DNA of 64,000 nt from Deinandra increscens subsp. villosa (GCA_039602395.1 JBCNJP010000003.1:65586278-65650277), one strand, 5' to 3'; shown: positions 42,740-54,913, numbered from the stretch's first letter. Translations and numbers: made by a program. The notes: generated by a model from the sequence alone, not told the origin.

Positions 42740-43140
42740 TAGGGGTGAGAAAAAACCGAAAAAAACTGAAAAAACCAAAAAAACCAAAAAAAAAACCGAA
42801 CCGAAACCGAAATTTATGGTTTGGTTTCTGTTATTAGTTTTCCAAAAATTGAAAAAACTGAACCGTACCGAATTTAAAGTAGTTATACAAAATATTAATT
42901 TAGTAGCTACAGAACCTTTTAATAAGAGGGCTATAACTGAGGATCCGAGCAATAACCTGCTTAGCACAGTTGGTCGCTTCCTTTTCCAACGACCAGGATG
43001 ACAAGCTCCACCCTCTCTTACATCAAATTTATTTTTTAGCTTACCATATTTCTTCTGCTTCTTTCTTAAAATTGAATTTGCTCCTATCTCACATCGAATC
43101 TTAGACAAGTTCTGAAGCTCCTTCCTATCCATGGAAGAAG
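42740..43140. mobile_element. Partial hAT-like MITE 2
   Basis: It starts TAGGGGTGAG followed by runs of AAACCGAAAA, as in MITEs 1 and 3. The opposite end was not found, so it is truncated or diverged. The right limit is a guess. Confidence 0.5.
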
Positions 43141-43972
43141 ACAATCACCAAAATCAGAGCTTGGATTGCCTCAGTTTGCTCGGACCCTTTCGTAATCTAA
43201 ATACCTAGCTGTGTTTATGGCATGACAATTTAAAGTAACGTAATACATGACTTGAACAAGCATTTCAATTGAATTTAAATTTATAATCAATCATTTTGTC
43301 AACTCTATATGTCACTCGTACATGACAATTTAAACTTATACAAAACTCCACTCGTACAAACAGTTAACTTGGTGTTTATGGTGCTAAAATATATGACAAA
43401 TTGCAATGGACTTGTTAGGACATGTCACCTCATTATTATCAACTCCACTCGTCTATGGTCGTCAAGACCGTATGTGGTGACGTGGCAAACTGTGGTTGTC
43501 TCGGTGGACCAATCGTCGTCAAGGCCGTGCCTAAGGTCGTCAAGAACGTAGGTGAGTGACTATTTTGAGAATAAAAAGTCAAGGGGCTATTTTAGTCTCA
43601 AGAATTGTCAACATGGCCTCTTGTCCTTTTCCCATATGTAATTGGGTCTACAGTCTTGTTGTCTTTGGATAGGATTTGCAATGGTTGTAACCTTTTTGAT
43701 GTATAGTCATCAGAATAATGTTATTATTTTATATCTGTTGCTGATGCAAACAAAACAATGGAATTGGAACCCTTAAATCCAATGGCTTATCTTCACAAAG
43801 GTGACTCTCATTGAACAAAACAAATTTATTATAATTCAGTTTTTTGTATAATGCATTTATGTATCTGTTTCATGCACCATGTACTTTTAAGTAGCCACTA
43901 TTTCTTCTTGTATATTAATTGTGAGATGTTATAATTGATGTGATGATTGCAAAATTCAGTATAACCATGAAA
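43141..43972. other. Spacer with a short GGTCGTCAAGACC word cluster
   Basis: No gene is seen. At about 43455-43550 three related words occur: GGTCGTCAAGACCGTA, CGTCGTCAAGGCCGTG and GGTCGTCAAGAACGTA. They recall the CpG word arrays of the LTRs and may be the remnant of another one. Confidence 0.45.
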
Positions 43973-43977
43973 TATTG
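43973..43977. repeat. Target-site duplication of element B, left
   Basis: TATTG is repeated at 53733-53737. Confidence 0.93.
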
Positions 43978-45299
43978 TGTCACACCCCCAAATAACCACT
44001 AACGGAGTTTATACCGTTAAGGGGTGCGAGCAAACCAGGACCACAACCATTAGTTACAAATACTAAACGAATCAGAGTATAATTCAAACATTCATCATAA
44101 AACAGTTTCAAAAGTTACGCAGCGGAATAAAACATCAGTAACTTAGCACTAACCACGTGCTTTACAAAATCATTGTTTAGAAATCCCAGTTTAGTTTTAA
44201 ATGAAAGAAGAACATCTTCATGTGCCATGCCAACCTCCAGCGGATACTCCTCAACGATCTGCAAAAGTGAAAACCACACAAGTGTCAACCTAGCGGTTGG
44301 TGAGTTCACGGTGGGCATGACATGCATTGGCCCGGTCTCATAATCGTATTCATCAACATATAAGTAAGTAATAGATTTGCAAAACATTGCCAAGTGTTAA
44401 ATTACCGAATATGCACTAGTTAAGTAAAAGTTAAAGCGGTCAACCGATATCGCGGGTAGCTAATCCGGTTTCCATGCACTAAGGAAGTCGTACTAGGGCT
44501 GAAAGCTGACGTAACAGAGTTCGGCAGTTGCCGATGGTTGGTGCCTCCAGTTGTGTCCCTTTTGGGAGGCTCACAACTAAAATAGGCTGATATTGAACTC
44601 CGTTCGTCCCCCGGCCGGTTGGTTACACATTTGTGTACCGCGGAGCAGGGTTTGTCAAACCCTCAGTAGATCTACCCAACATCCCCTCGCTTCTCAGATC
44701 AACAGTACTAAATTGAGGACTTTTAAGTTTTTAAGGCATCCTTAGAAATCATGTGATATCATCTGGTTTAGACTTTAACCTACACTAGTCATATTAAAAT
44801 GTTTATTCTGGATTTCATCTGAAATCCTAAAAAGAGTTTAAGTGTCAAAATGGTCGTTTCCGGATTTCAATTGAAACCCCAAGGATGGACAGTTGCAAGT
44901 GCTCCCCATAAAACACTCCAACTTCCATAACAGGTATCCCATTCGTTAAGTTCATTCGTTGTGTCCCAAACGGGCTCACAATTAAAGGGTTAGTGAAACT
45001 CACCTTAGGTTGCTCAGCTACACTTGCTAATTAATCCAATTATTGCTTAACGAAGACCTATGAACACGTTTAGGTCTTAAGTATTAGTTTTGTGTCTAAT
45101 CATTAACTTATCGTCACTATGGCCCATATCATAGCACGTTGGAACTACGACACGACATAACGACACACGACACCGATGGTTGATCATAAATAAGGGTTCA
45201 CATATTGCAGAAATCATAGCATGTTTCATCATAGTATAATCATGTAAGTCATAGCATAACATTCAAATAAGTTGCACAAGTTTGGGTTTAGGTCTGGTC

Positions 45300-45620
45300 A
45301 CAGTTTCGCTAGCAGTTTCGCTAGGCAGTTTCGCTGTGTGCACGGGCAGCACTTTCGCTAGGCAATACCCGATGACACAGTTTCGCTAGGCTAGTTTCGC
45401 TCGAAACTGTTGGCACAGTTTCGCTAGCCTAGTTTCGCCCGAAACTGGTTTGAACTTTCGTTCAGGGAATTTCGCTCGGTAGTTTCGTTCGGACAGGTCT
45501 GGTTGGTTTACCCGGCGACACTACAGTTTCGCTACATAGTGTCGCTGGATGAAGATATACATAATTTCGCTATATAATTTCGCCCAGAGAACACGCAGTG
45601 TCGCTGGTCGCGAAAAACTC
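45300..45620 (-). repeat. Downstream CAGTTTCGCT word array (B 3' LTR)
   Basis: The plus strand shows many CAGTTTCGCT-type words, the complement of those in A. Its partner lies at 52452-52772. Several words differ between the two LTRs of B. Confidence 0.9.
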
Positions 45621-46117
45621 ACAAATCAGCCTAAAAATCAATCTAACAGCTTCCATGTTTCATGTGATTCAATATTTAGCATGTATGATCATTTACCAAC
45701 ATAAAACAGTAAGCTTTAACACCTTAAACATGGGTTTTCATCATCAAATCACCAAAAACACATTTTAAACCTAAAATGACCTAAATAGCATAAATCTTCA
45801 TTATGGATGGATTTCAAACGTAAAGTTACAGACTTTATAACAGATCTAGCATTCCTAAGCAACATATCAGAAGATCAAGTGATTCCATGGAGGTTTGGTC
45901 ATGCTTTAAGGTAAAACACATAGAAAACACATAAAAAGGCTCATGGGGCTTACGATTTGGTCTTGGATTCGAATGGATGAGATGAGATGATGGTTCCTTG
46001 ATGGTTTTCTCGATTGACCAGAAATCTCGAGTGAGCAGATGAGAGTGGTGTGTGTGTTTTGTATGAAATGAGGCAAAAATGAGATCTCTAGGGTTTTATG
46101 AAATATATATATCAGGG

Positions 46118-46235
46118 GCTAGTTTCGCTGGCAGTTTCGCTGGCCTAGCGAAACTGGCTCTGAACTCATGCAAGTCAAACAGTTTAGCTGGCTACCGGGC
46201 GACACTACAGTTTCGCCCCGTAGTTTCGCTGGAAA
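46118..46235 (-). repeat. Promoter-proximal word array with conserved hairpin (B 3' LTR)
   Basis: CAGTTTCGCT (46132-46141) and AGCGAAACTG (46147-46156) form the same 10-bp stem as in A, with a loop changed in one base. CTACCGGGCGA (46192-46202) and TCGCCCCGTAG (46213-46223) form the other stem with one mismatch. The TATA-like stretch follows on the minus strand. Confidence 0.9.
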
Positions 46236-46455
46236 TCAAAAGTGACCAATTTACACAATTAATTCAGTAAACACGTTGCACATAATTTCACATAGTGGTA
46301 ATAAAATAAGTAAACACATATGGACGGGTTCGGTGATCAACCAAAGGTCGTGGACGTATTCGGCCTAGTTAAGCATTAGTTACTAAGTTAACACTTATGA
46401 CGTAACTAACGGAATTGTCTAACGGAAGTTAACCTTGAAATTCTCGGATGTCACA

Positions 46456-46467
46456 TCATCCCCTTGT
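46456..46467 (-). promoter_or_regulatory. Downstream polypurine tract, inside the B LTR
   Basis: The minus strand reads ACAAGGGGATGA before TGTGACATCC, the tract that element A uses. In B it lies inside both LTRs and was not the one that set the LTR start. Confidence 0.8.
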
Positions 46468-46580
46468 AAATGGAATTTTCGTCCCGAAAATTATTCTTGT
46501 GTGGTAGCGTTTGCAGCCTCGGTTGTCGTCGTTGCTGTAGTTGCTGGGGGAAAGAAAGCAAAAGTTTTAGGGTCGCCACA

Positions 46581-46593
46581 TCCTCCTCCTGTT
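46581..46593 (-). promoter_or_regulatory. Polypurine tract used by element B
   Basis: The minus strand reads AACAGGAGGAGGA directly before the LTR start TGTGGCGACC. Confidence 0.9.
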
Positions 46594-46615
46594 AAAGGAA
46601 TTTTGGTCCCCAAAA

Positions 46616-49600
46616 TTAAACCATACCTTGAGTATTCGTGGACGTTTGCTCGAACAAGTGAGGATACTTTTTCTTCATTTGATCCTCTCGTTCCCATGTA
46701 TATTCAGGTCCACGCTTTGAGTTCCATCGGACCTTGACGATCGGAATCTTGCTACGTTTGAGGGCTTTCTCCTCGCGTCCCATGATTTCTACCGGTTGCT
46801 CAATGAATCTCAGATGTTCGTCAATCTCCAATTCCTCCAAAGGAATTATTTCGGTGTCTTCAGCCAGGCATTTCTTCAGATTCGAGACGTGAAACACGTT
46901 GTGAACTCCATCGAGTTCGGCAGGGAGTCGTAATCGATAGGCCACCGGGCCTACTTCCCCAATGATTTCAAATGGACCGATGTAGCGAGGATTCAGCTTT
47001 CCACGCTTTCCGAAGCGTATCACTCCTTTCCAGGGGGATACCTTCAATAGCACCCTGTCGCCTACCTCGAACTTCAAAGGCTTACGGCGTTTGTCGGCAT
47101 AGCTCTTTTGCCTATCACGTGCTGCAGCTATCCGCTTTCTGATTTGAATGATCCGCTCAGTCGTGTCATGAATGAGTTCTGGTCCGGTGAGTCCCTTCTC
47201 ACCCGTTTCAGCCCAACACACGGGCGATCTGCATTTTCTGCCATAAAGAGCTTCAAAAGGTGCTGCACCGATGCTCGAATGATAACTGTTGTTGTAGGAG
47301 AACTCTACCAACGGAAGATGAGCCTCCCAGTCTTTACCGAAGTCGAGAACGCAAGCTCGGAGCATGTCTTCTAAAGTCTGAATAGTTCGTTCCGTTTGAC
47401 CATCGGTCTGCGGGTGTTAAGCTATACTCATATCCAGTCTGGTTCCCAGTGCTTCTTGCATAGATTGCCACAATCGGGAAGTAAATCGAGGATCTCGATC
47501 GGAGATAATGGTCTTAGGCACTCCATGACGTGTCACAATGCGGTCAATGTACGGCTTTGTTAGCTTGTCCATATTGTCATTTTCCCTCATTGTAATAAAG
47601 TGTGCAGATTTGGTTAGTCGATCAATGATAACCCAAATCGCATCTGGTCGATTAGATCGATGAGGTAATCCTGTTACGAAATCCATGGAGATATCCTCCC
47701 ATTTCCATTCTGGGATCTTTGGCTGCTGTAATAATCCTGAAGGCTTTTGGTACTCGATCTTAACTCTTGAGCACGTTAAACACTTAGCCACATATCGCGC
47801 GATATCGGCTTTCATGTTCGGCCACCAATATAAGCTCTTCAAATCTTGGTACATTTTATCCGATCCAGGGTGCACCGAATACCTTGACTTGTGAGCTTCA
47901 TCCATCACGAGCTCACGGAGATTTCCAAGTAAAGGAACCCAAATTCTGTCATTGTAGTACCTGAGTCCGTCGGACTTAATTTCGGAGTTTCCATCTACAC
48001 CACGCAGTGCTTCAGCTGCGAAGTTTTCTTCTTTCAAAGCTTCTCGTTGGGCATCGCGGATCCGATCCGGCAGTCCCGTGTGAATGGTAAGTTGCAGTGC
48101 TCGTACTCGTCGATGCTTTTCATACTCCTTTCGACTTAATGCATCTGCCACAACATTGGCTTTTCCCGGGTGATACTTAATCGCTAAGTCATAATCATTT
48201 AGTAACTCGACCCATCGTCGTTGTCGCATATTGAGGTCCTTCTGTTCAAAGATGTGTTGTAAGCTTTTGTGGTCGGTAAATATTGTGCACTTTGTTCCGT
48301 AGAGGTAATGTCTCCAAATCTTAAGTGCAAATACAACGGCTCCCAATTCCAAATCATGCGTTGTATAATTCTTCTCAGTATCCTTCAGTTGCCTGGACCC
48401 GTAGGCAATCACTTTGTCTCGTTGCATCAACACGCAACCGAGTCCTTGAATGGATGCATCGCAATAGACCACAAAGTCGTCAACCCCTTCGGGTAACGAG
48501 AGAATCGGAGCTGAACATAACATGTCCTTAAGAGTTTGAAACGCGTGTTCTTCTTTTTCACCCCATCTATATTGCACTCCTTTGTGCGAGAAACCCTTGA
48601 TGAATCTTCGGTAATATCCGGCAAGTCCCAAAAATTTTCGGATTTCGGTCGGCGTTCTCGGGGTAGACCAATTCTTGATAGCTTCCACTTTAGCCGGGTC
48701 GACATGAATCCCATCCTGATCAACAATGTGTCCAAGAAACTGGACTTCGCGAATCCAAAAATCGCACTTTGAAAACTTAGCATAAAGCTGTTCCTTGCGA
48801 AGTAATTCCAAAATAAGTCGTAGGTGCTCCTCGTGTTCTTCCTTTGTCTTGGAGTAGATCAAAATATCATCAATGAAAACTATCACAAACTTATCGAGGT
48901 ACGGCTTGCACACTCGATTGATCAGATCCATGAATACAGCAGGCGCATTAGTTAGCCCAAATGGCATAACTAGAAACTCGTAATGACCATACCGAGTTCT
49001 AAAAGCAGTCTTGGGAACATCCTCATCGCGAACACGAAGTTGGTGATATCCAGACCGTAGATCAATCTTTGAAAAGTAGCTCGAACCTTGCAGTTGGTCG
49101 AAGAGATCGTCGATTCGAGGAAGTGGATACCGATTCTTGATCGTAACCTTGTTAAGCTCTCGGTAGTCGATACACATGCGGAACGTTCCATCCTTCTTCT
49201 TAACGAACAATACCGGTGCTCCCCATGGAGACGAACTTGGACGAACGAATCCTTTGTCGAGTAACTCTTGAAGTTGTGCGGAGAGTTCGTTGAGTTCACT
49301 TACCGCCAAACGGTAAGGTGCGCGTGCAATCGGAGCGGCTCCAGGAGCTAAATCGATTCCAAACTCGACTTGTCGAAATGGAGGCAAACCAGGCAGATCT
49401 TCAGGAAATACATCTTGGAAGTCGCGGACTATCGGGAAATCGTCGATTCTGCGCTCGGGAAGTGTCGTGTCGGTGACGTTTGCAAGGACCGCGAAATGAC
49501 CCTTACGAAGGCACTTTTGAGCTTTTAGGAACGAGATAATTCCGGTGACTGTTCCACCTTTTTCACCTTGAACTGTTAGCACCTCGCCTTCTTTGAGTGG

Positions 49601-50577
49601 GATACGAACCACTTTTTCTTGACATAAAATTTCGGCTCGGTTTTCAGATAACCAGTCCATTCCTACTATGACATCAAAACTACCAATCGGGAAAGGCATA
49701 AGATCGATTCCTAACGTATGGCCAGCTAGTTCTAACTTACAGTCCTTAACTATCTAAGTCGTATCATGAAGTTTACCATACGCTAACCCTACCACATACT
49801 TAGCATCTAAGTCAATCGGTTTAGCATTAATTAGTCTAGCAAATTTAGTGGAAATAAAACTTCTTTCGGCACCAGAATCAAATAACACAGTAGCAAAGAA
49901 ACCATTCAATATATATTTACCATTATTCACGTTGGCGTCGTTGCGAGCTTCTCCTTGACCCATGACGAAAGCTCTTCCTCTGTCGTTTCCATTTCCGTTG
50001 CCATTTCCCTGATTACCGTTCCTGTTATTGTCTCCCTGTTCTCTCAACTGCGGGCAGTCCCTCTTCATGTGGCCTGGAGCACCACATTCATAGCAGTTCC
50101 CATTACCATTTCCTCTGGGAGCTTCATTGTTGTTGTTACGTTTGTTGCTGTTGTTTCGCCTTGGGAGGTTTTGTGGCTTAGGTAAATCGTCCAACAGTCT
50201 TTTGCTTCATGGCCTTTCTTGCCACATCTCTCGCAATTCAAACTTTTTCTGTAGATACCAGTGTGATGTTTCCCACACTTGCTACAAAACGGAGCTTTAC
50301 CCTTGTAGTTTCCAACACTCTGTTTGTTCATTGAGTTTCCAGGAGTTTCTTCATCAGGCTTTCTCTTGTTACTTAAGGCAATCTTCTCAGAGGCTCTTGC
50401 AGGAAGTGTACCTCCCTCATTCTCCTGTTCAGTAAGCTGATGAGCCAAATGGATGGCTTGCTGTGCGGCGATTGTAGCATGGACGGCTGCCACTGTGGCT
50501 TGTACGTGTGCGTTTATCATAGCTTGTAGTTCTGCAGGTGTCAGGGTAATGTTGTTCCTTCCATCTCCTCCAGACAT
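46616..50577 (-). pseudogene. Element B gag-pol, disrupted
   Basis: It starts at ATG 50577 (MSGGDGRNNITLTP). After about 38 codons the gag core is deleted and the sequence resumes at the segment before the zinc knuckles. A frameshift follows near 50190. The protease (DSGA) frame ends in a TAG at 49754-49756. The RT (FIDD present), RNase H and integrase parts follow in the same frame to a second stop at 47417-47419, just after the integrase second Asp region. The rest reaches 46616 with the GPF motif and chromodomain-like tail. About 30 bp of the RT-RNase H connection is missing in frame near 48585. The element is dead without a helper. Confidence 0.94.
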
Positions 50578-50934
50578 TTTCTGGACAGTTAAAGTAGCCA
50601 GTGTTCAATCATAGTTATACCCTATACATATCCCATAATATGTATATTAACAATTTCCCGTTATCCCACTATTAGTCCAGAAAATTTTCGTGCAAAATTG
50701 AGGCGTCGTCGGAGAACGTCGTAAGTCGTAAGTACTATCGTCGAAAGTCGGCTTCCCCATAAAAGTCACCGTCGGCGTAGTCATCGTAGTAGAAATCAGG
50801 ACGTAGCGTGCAGCATCGTTTCGTTGTCGCTTCCCCCGAATAGTGTGCGTATTAGCGTTCGCGTTTCGTATTCGTGTGTGAAAATTTTCCTAAGGTTTTC
50901 CGTTAGACTACCTAGACACGGTCTATATATATAT

Positions 50935-50960
50935 TTATATAGATATATATACATATGAAG
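50935..50960. repeat. TA microsatellite in the B leader
   Basis: This AT-repeat tract sits at the position equivalent to 30476-30507 in element A and differs in length. Confidence 0.75.
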
Positions 50961-51113
50961 TATTTACTTACACAGCAGAGCGAGTATCCCAGGTTGGCAC
51001 GTGAAAATTTTGTTTTGGAAATTAGTTGGTTCGTTTGTAACTAAGGTTTCAAGTTGCAGTTTCCAAATCGTTTTTTTTTTCTTTCAAAATGATTCCAGTT
51101 CTCTGCAACTTAT

Positions 51114-51126
51114 GGCTCTGATACCA
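51114..51126 (-). promoter_or_regulatory. Primer-binding site of element B (tRNA-Met)
   Basis: The minus strand reads TGGTATCAGAGCC three bases after the 5' LTR, as in element A. Confidence 0.93.
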
Positions 51127-51129
51127 ATC

Positions 51130-53732
51130 TGTCACACCCCCAAATAACCACTAACGGTGTTTATACCGTTAAGGGGTGCGAGCAAACCAGGACCACAACC
51201 ATTAGTTACAAATACTAAACGAATCAGAGTATAATTCAAACATTCATCATAAAACAGTTTCAAAAGTTACGCAGCGGAATAAAACATCAGTAACTTAGCA
51301 CTAACCACGTGCTTTACAAAATCATTGTTTAGAAATCCCAGTTTAGTTTTAAATGAAAGAAGAACATCTTCATGTGCCATGCCAACCTCCAGCGGATACT
51401 CCTCAACGATCTGCAAAAGTGAAAACCACACAAGTGTCAACCTAGCGGTTGGTGAGTTCACGGTGGGCATGACATGCATTGGCCCGGTCTCATAATCATA
51501 TTCATCAACATATAAGTAAGTAATAGATTTGCAAAACATTGCCAAGTGTTAAATTACCGAATATGCACTAGTTAAGTAAAAGTTAAAGCGGTCAACCGAT
51601 ATCGCGGGTAGCTAATCCGGTTTCCATGCACTAAGGAAGTCGTACTAGGGCTGAAAGCTGACGTAACAGAGTTCGGCAGTTGCCGATGGTTGGTGCCTCC
51701 AGTTGTGTCCCTTTTGGGAGGCTCACAACTAAAATAGGCTGATATTGAACTCCGTTCGGCCCCCGGCCGGTTGGTTACACATTTGTGTACCGCGGAGCAG
51801 GGTTTGTCAAACCCTCAGTAGATCTACCCAACATCCCCTCGCTTCTCAGATCAACAGTACCAAATTGAGGTCTTTTAAGTTTTTAAGGCATCCTTAGAAA
51901 TCATGTGATATCATCTGGTTTAGACTTTAACCTACACTAGTCATATTAAAATGTTTATTCTGGATTTCATCTGAAATCCTAAAAAGAGTTGAAGTGTCAA
52001 AATGGTCGTTTCCGGATTTCAATTGAAACCCCAAGGATGGACAGTTGCAAGTGCTCCCCATAAAACACTCCAACTTCCATAACAGGTATCCCATTCGTTA
52101 AGTTCATTCGTTGTGTCCCAAACGGGCTCACAATTAAAGGGTTAGTGAAACTCACCTTAGGTTGCTCAGCTACACTTGCTAATTAATCCAATTATTGCTT
52201 AACGAAGACCTATGAACACGTTTAGGTCTTAAGTATTAGTTTTGTGTCTAATCATTAACTTATCGTCACTATGGCCCATATCATAGCACGTTGGAACTAC
52301 GACACGACATAACGACACACGACACCGATGGTTGATCATAAATAAGGGTTCACATATTGCAGAAATCATAGCATGTTTCATCATAGTATAATCATGTAAG
52401 TCATACCATAACATTCAAATAAGTTGCACAAGTTTGGGTTTAGGTCTGGTCACAGTTTCGCTAGCAGTTTCGCTAGGCAGTTTCGCTGTGTGCACGGGCA
52501 GCACTTTCGCTAGGCAATACCCGATGACACAGTTTCGCTAGGCTAGTTTCGCTCGAAACTGTTGGCACGGTTTCGCTAGCCTAGTTTCGCCCGAAACTGG
52601 TTTGAACTTTCGTTCACGGAATTTCGCTCGGTAGTTTCGTTCGGACAGGTCTGGTTGGTTTACCCGGCGACACTACAGTTTCGCTACATAGTGTCGCTGG
52701 ATGAAGATATGCATAATTTCGCTATATAATTTCGCCCAGAGAACACGTAGTGTCGCTGGTCGCGAAAAACTCACAAATCAGCCTAAAAATCAATCTAACA
52801 GCTTCCATGTTTCATGTGATTCAATATTTAGCATGTATGATCATTTACCAACATAAAACAGTAAGCTTTAACACCTTAAACATGGGTTTTCATCATCAAA
52901 TCACCAAAAACACATTTTAAACCTAAAATGACCTAAATAGCATAAATCTTCATTATGGATGGATTTCAAACGTAAAGTTACAGACTTTATAACAGATCTA
53001 GCATTCCTAAGCAACATATCAGAAGATTAAGTGATTCCATGGAGGTTTGGTCATGCTTTAAGGTAAAACACATAGAAAACACATAATAAGGCTCATGGGG
53101 CTTACGATTTGGTCTTGGATTCGAATGGATGAGATGAGATGATGGTTCCTTGATGGTTTTCTCGATTGACCAGAAATCTCGAGTGAGCAGATGAGAGTGG
53201 TGTGTGTGTTTTGTATGAAATGAGGCAAAAATGAGATCTCTAGGGTTTTATGAAATATATATATCAGGGGCTAGTTTCGCTGGCAGTTTCGCTGGCCTAG
53301 CGAAACTGGCTCTGAACTCATGCAAGTCAAACAGTTTAGCTGGCTACCGGGCGACACTACAGTTTCGCCCCGTAGTTTCGCTGGAAACCAAAAGTGACCA
53401 ATTTACACAATTAATTCAGTAAACACGTTGCACATAATTTCACATAGTGGTAATAAAATAAGTAAACACATATGGACGGGTTCGGTGATCAACCAAAGGT
53501 CGTGGACGTATTCGGCCTAGTTAAGCATTAGTTACTAAGTTAACACTTATGACGTAACTAACGGAATTGTCTAACGGAAGTTAACCTTGAAATTCTCGGA
53601 TGTCACATCATCCCCTTGTAAATGGAATTTTCGTCCCGAAAATTATTCTTGTGTGGTAGCGTTTGCAGCCTCGGTTGTCGTCGTTGCTGTAGTTGCTGGG
53701 GGAAAGAAAGCAAAAGTTTTAGGGTCGCCACA
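51130..53732 (-). mobile_element. 5' LTR of element B
   Basis: This 2603-bp LTR is the partner of 43978-46580 at a constant offset of 7152. It reaches the TATTG duplication only if the extra 125 bp (53608-53732) are counted as LTR, which fixes the LTR start. Confidence 0.95.
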
Positions 53733-53737
53733 TATTG
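53733..53737. repeat. Target-site duplication of element B, right
   Basis: TATTG matches 43973-43977. Confidence 0.93.
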
Positions 53738-53744
53738 TTTATCA

Positions 53745-54415
53745 ATTAGTGGGAGGTTCAAATGAGAAGTTTGTTTTGAATAAGAAGGATAAGAAGGAAT
53801 TCAGCCCTTGGATCTTGATCTAATAAAAAGAGGAGGGTATTTTAGTCTTGTGTTAAAATATTCAGTTCATTGTGTCATTGTGTCATTGTATCAAAAGTAT
53901 ATATAGTGTTGCTATATATAAAATTAAATACTCTTTCAGTTTTTTGACACCATATGACACAATGATCTGAACATTTTGACACAATATGACAATCATCCGA
54001 ACATTTTTGACACAATATGACACAATGATCTGAACATTTTGACACAATGACTGAATGACACAATGACCTGAACATTTTGATACAATCGAAAGAGTAAAGT
54101 TTTTTTTTGATTTTATATATAACATCACTATACGCGTTTTAAAGATAAAAAATCGCTCGTTTTTATGGTGTAATTTTTTTTAAAAATAATGTCGTATCTA
54201 AGAGTTATGAAGGTTTAAAAGATGAGGGGAATTTGATAAAAAATCAAAAATGGCCTCATATCTTTTGTTTTCTTAATTTTTCTTTCTAATTTTATACAGG
54301 AAAATTTTGGACCATAGATCTTCATTTAATTGAAGATCTAATGTCTATGATTCCTTCTTATCCTTCTTATCCTTTTTATCCAAACTAAACTTCTCACAAT
54401 AACCTCACTCAATTA
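53745..54415. mobile_element. Probable MULE-like MITE
   Basis: The left end (AGTGGGAGGTTCAAATGAGAAG followed by AATAAGAAGGATAAGAAGGA) and the complement of the right end (GAGTGAGGTTATTGTGAGAAG followed by AAAGGATAAGAAGGATAAG) form long imperfect inverted repeats. The flanks (ATCAATTAG and CTCAATTAA) resemble a decayed 9-bp duplication. There is no coding region. A minisatellite occupies the middle. Confidence 0.55.
53935..54085. repeat. Minisatellite of about 33 bp units
   Basis: Four to five imperfect tandem units are built from TTTTGACACAATATGACACA and ATGATCTGAACA. Confidence 0.8.
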
Positions 54416-54460
54416 ATTAGATCTAATAACAATCGTATGTGAGTTCACTTGCTAAAGAGA

Positions 54461-54465
54461 AAACA
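54461..54465. repeat. Possible target-site duplication of element F
   Basis: AAACA here and ATACA at 58229-58233 differ by one base. Confidence 0.5.
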
Positions 54466-54912
54466 TGTTAGTAAATCGTTTGAATCTTTAATTAGTATGT
54501 TATTGTGTTAATGGGTCAAACATTATATTTATGGGCTGGAGGCCATGTTTATTGGGTTGTAATTATACGGGAATCCAATCCGTGAGAATAAAATCCAAAA
54601 ATGATGTCAAGTATGTTTGGATAGTCAGTTTCGTTAGGGACTATTAGGATGTTGTGTCGGTTAGGAAACAACTACCAACGGTGTTAGTTTAAACCGTTAG
54701 TAGGGGCTCGAATAAATAGGGTTGGATGTCCAGATTGTAAGTTTCCAATGTTCTAATCAATTGTTAGTTTCTATTTTTCTCTCTAACTTTTCATACGCAA
54801 AACACACACACACTTAGTTTCCACAATTTCATTCGAGATTCGATCATGTTGTCGAAGTTAAAGAATCGAGTGCAGAATGATGATCACTTGCATGATCATG
54901 AATAGAATTTCA
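54466..54912 (+). mobile_element. 5' LTR of element F
   Basis: It starts TGTTAGTAAATCG and ends AGAATTTCA, followed by the primer site. An imperfect inverted repeat, CTACCAACGG (54672-54681) with CCGTTAGTAG (54694-54703), 9 of 10 pairs, ends 8 bp before the TATA-like AATAAATAGG (54711-54720). Confidence 0.88.
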
Positions 54913-54913
54913 G

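Larger units (their letters stand above)
43978..46580 (-). mobile_element. 3' LTR of element B
   Basis: This 2603-bp LTR contains the downstream word array at 45300-45620, a TATA box (46101-46112) and the promoter-proximal array at 46118-46235. The A-type LTR start (GGATGTCACA on the plus strand) lies inside it at 46446-46455. Confidence 0.95.
43978..53732 (-). mobile_element. Element B: gag-deleted member of the element A family
   Basis: Two 2603-bp LTRs (TGTGGCGACC...GTGTGACA on the minus strand) are flanked by TATTG. I counted about 14 differences between them, roughly 0.5%, so B is older than A. The interior aligns with A but has lost about 560 bp of gag and carries stops and a frameshift, so it cannot move alone. 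Its LTR start lies about 125 bp further upstream than the position used by A. Confidence 0.95.

Noticed and set aside
45300..45620. Repeated CAGTTTCGCT words as a CRISPR-like array
   Set aside because: Spacing is irregular, words are degenerate and occur in both orientations, there are no cas genes, and the DNA is clearly plant.
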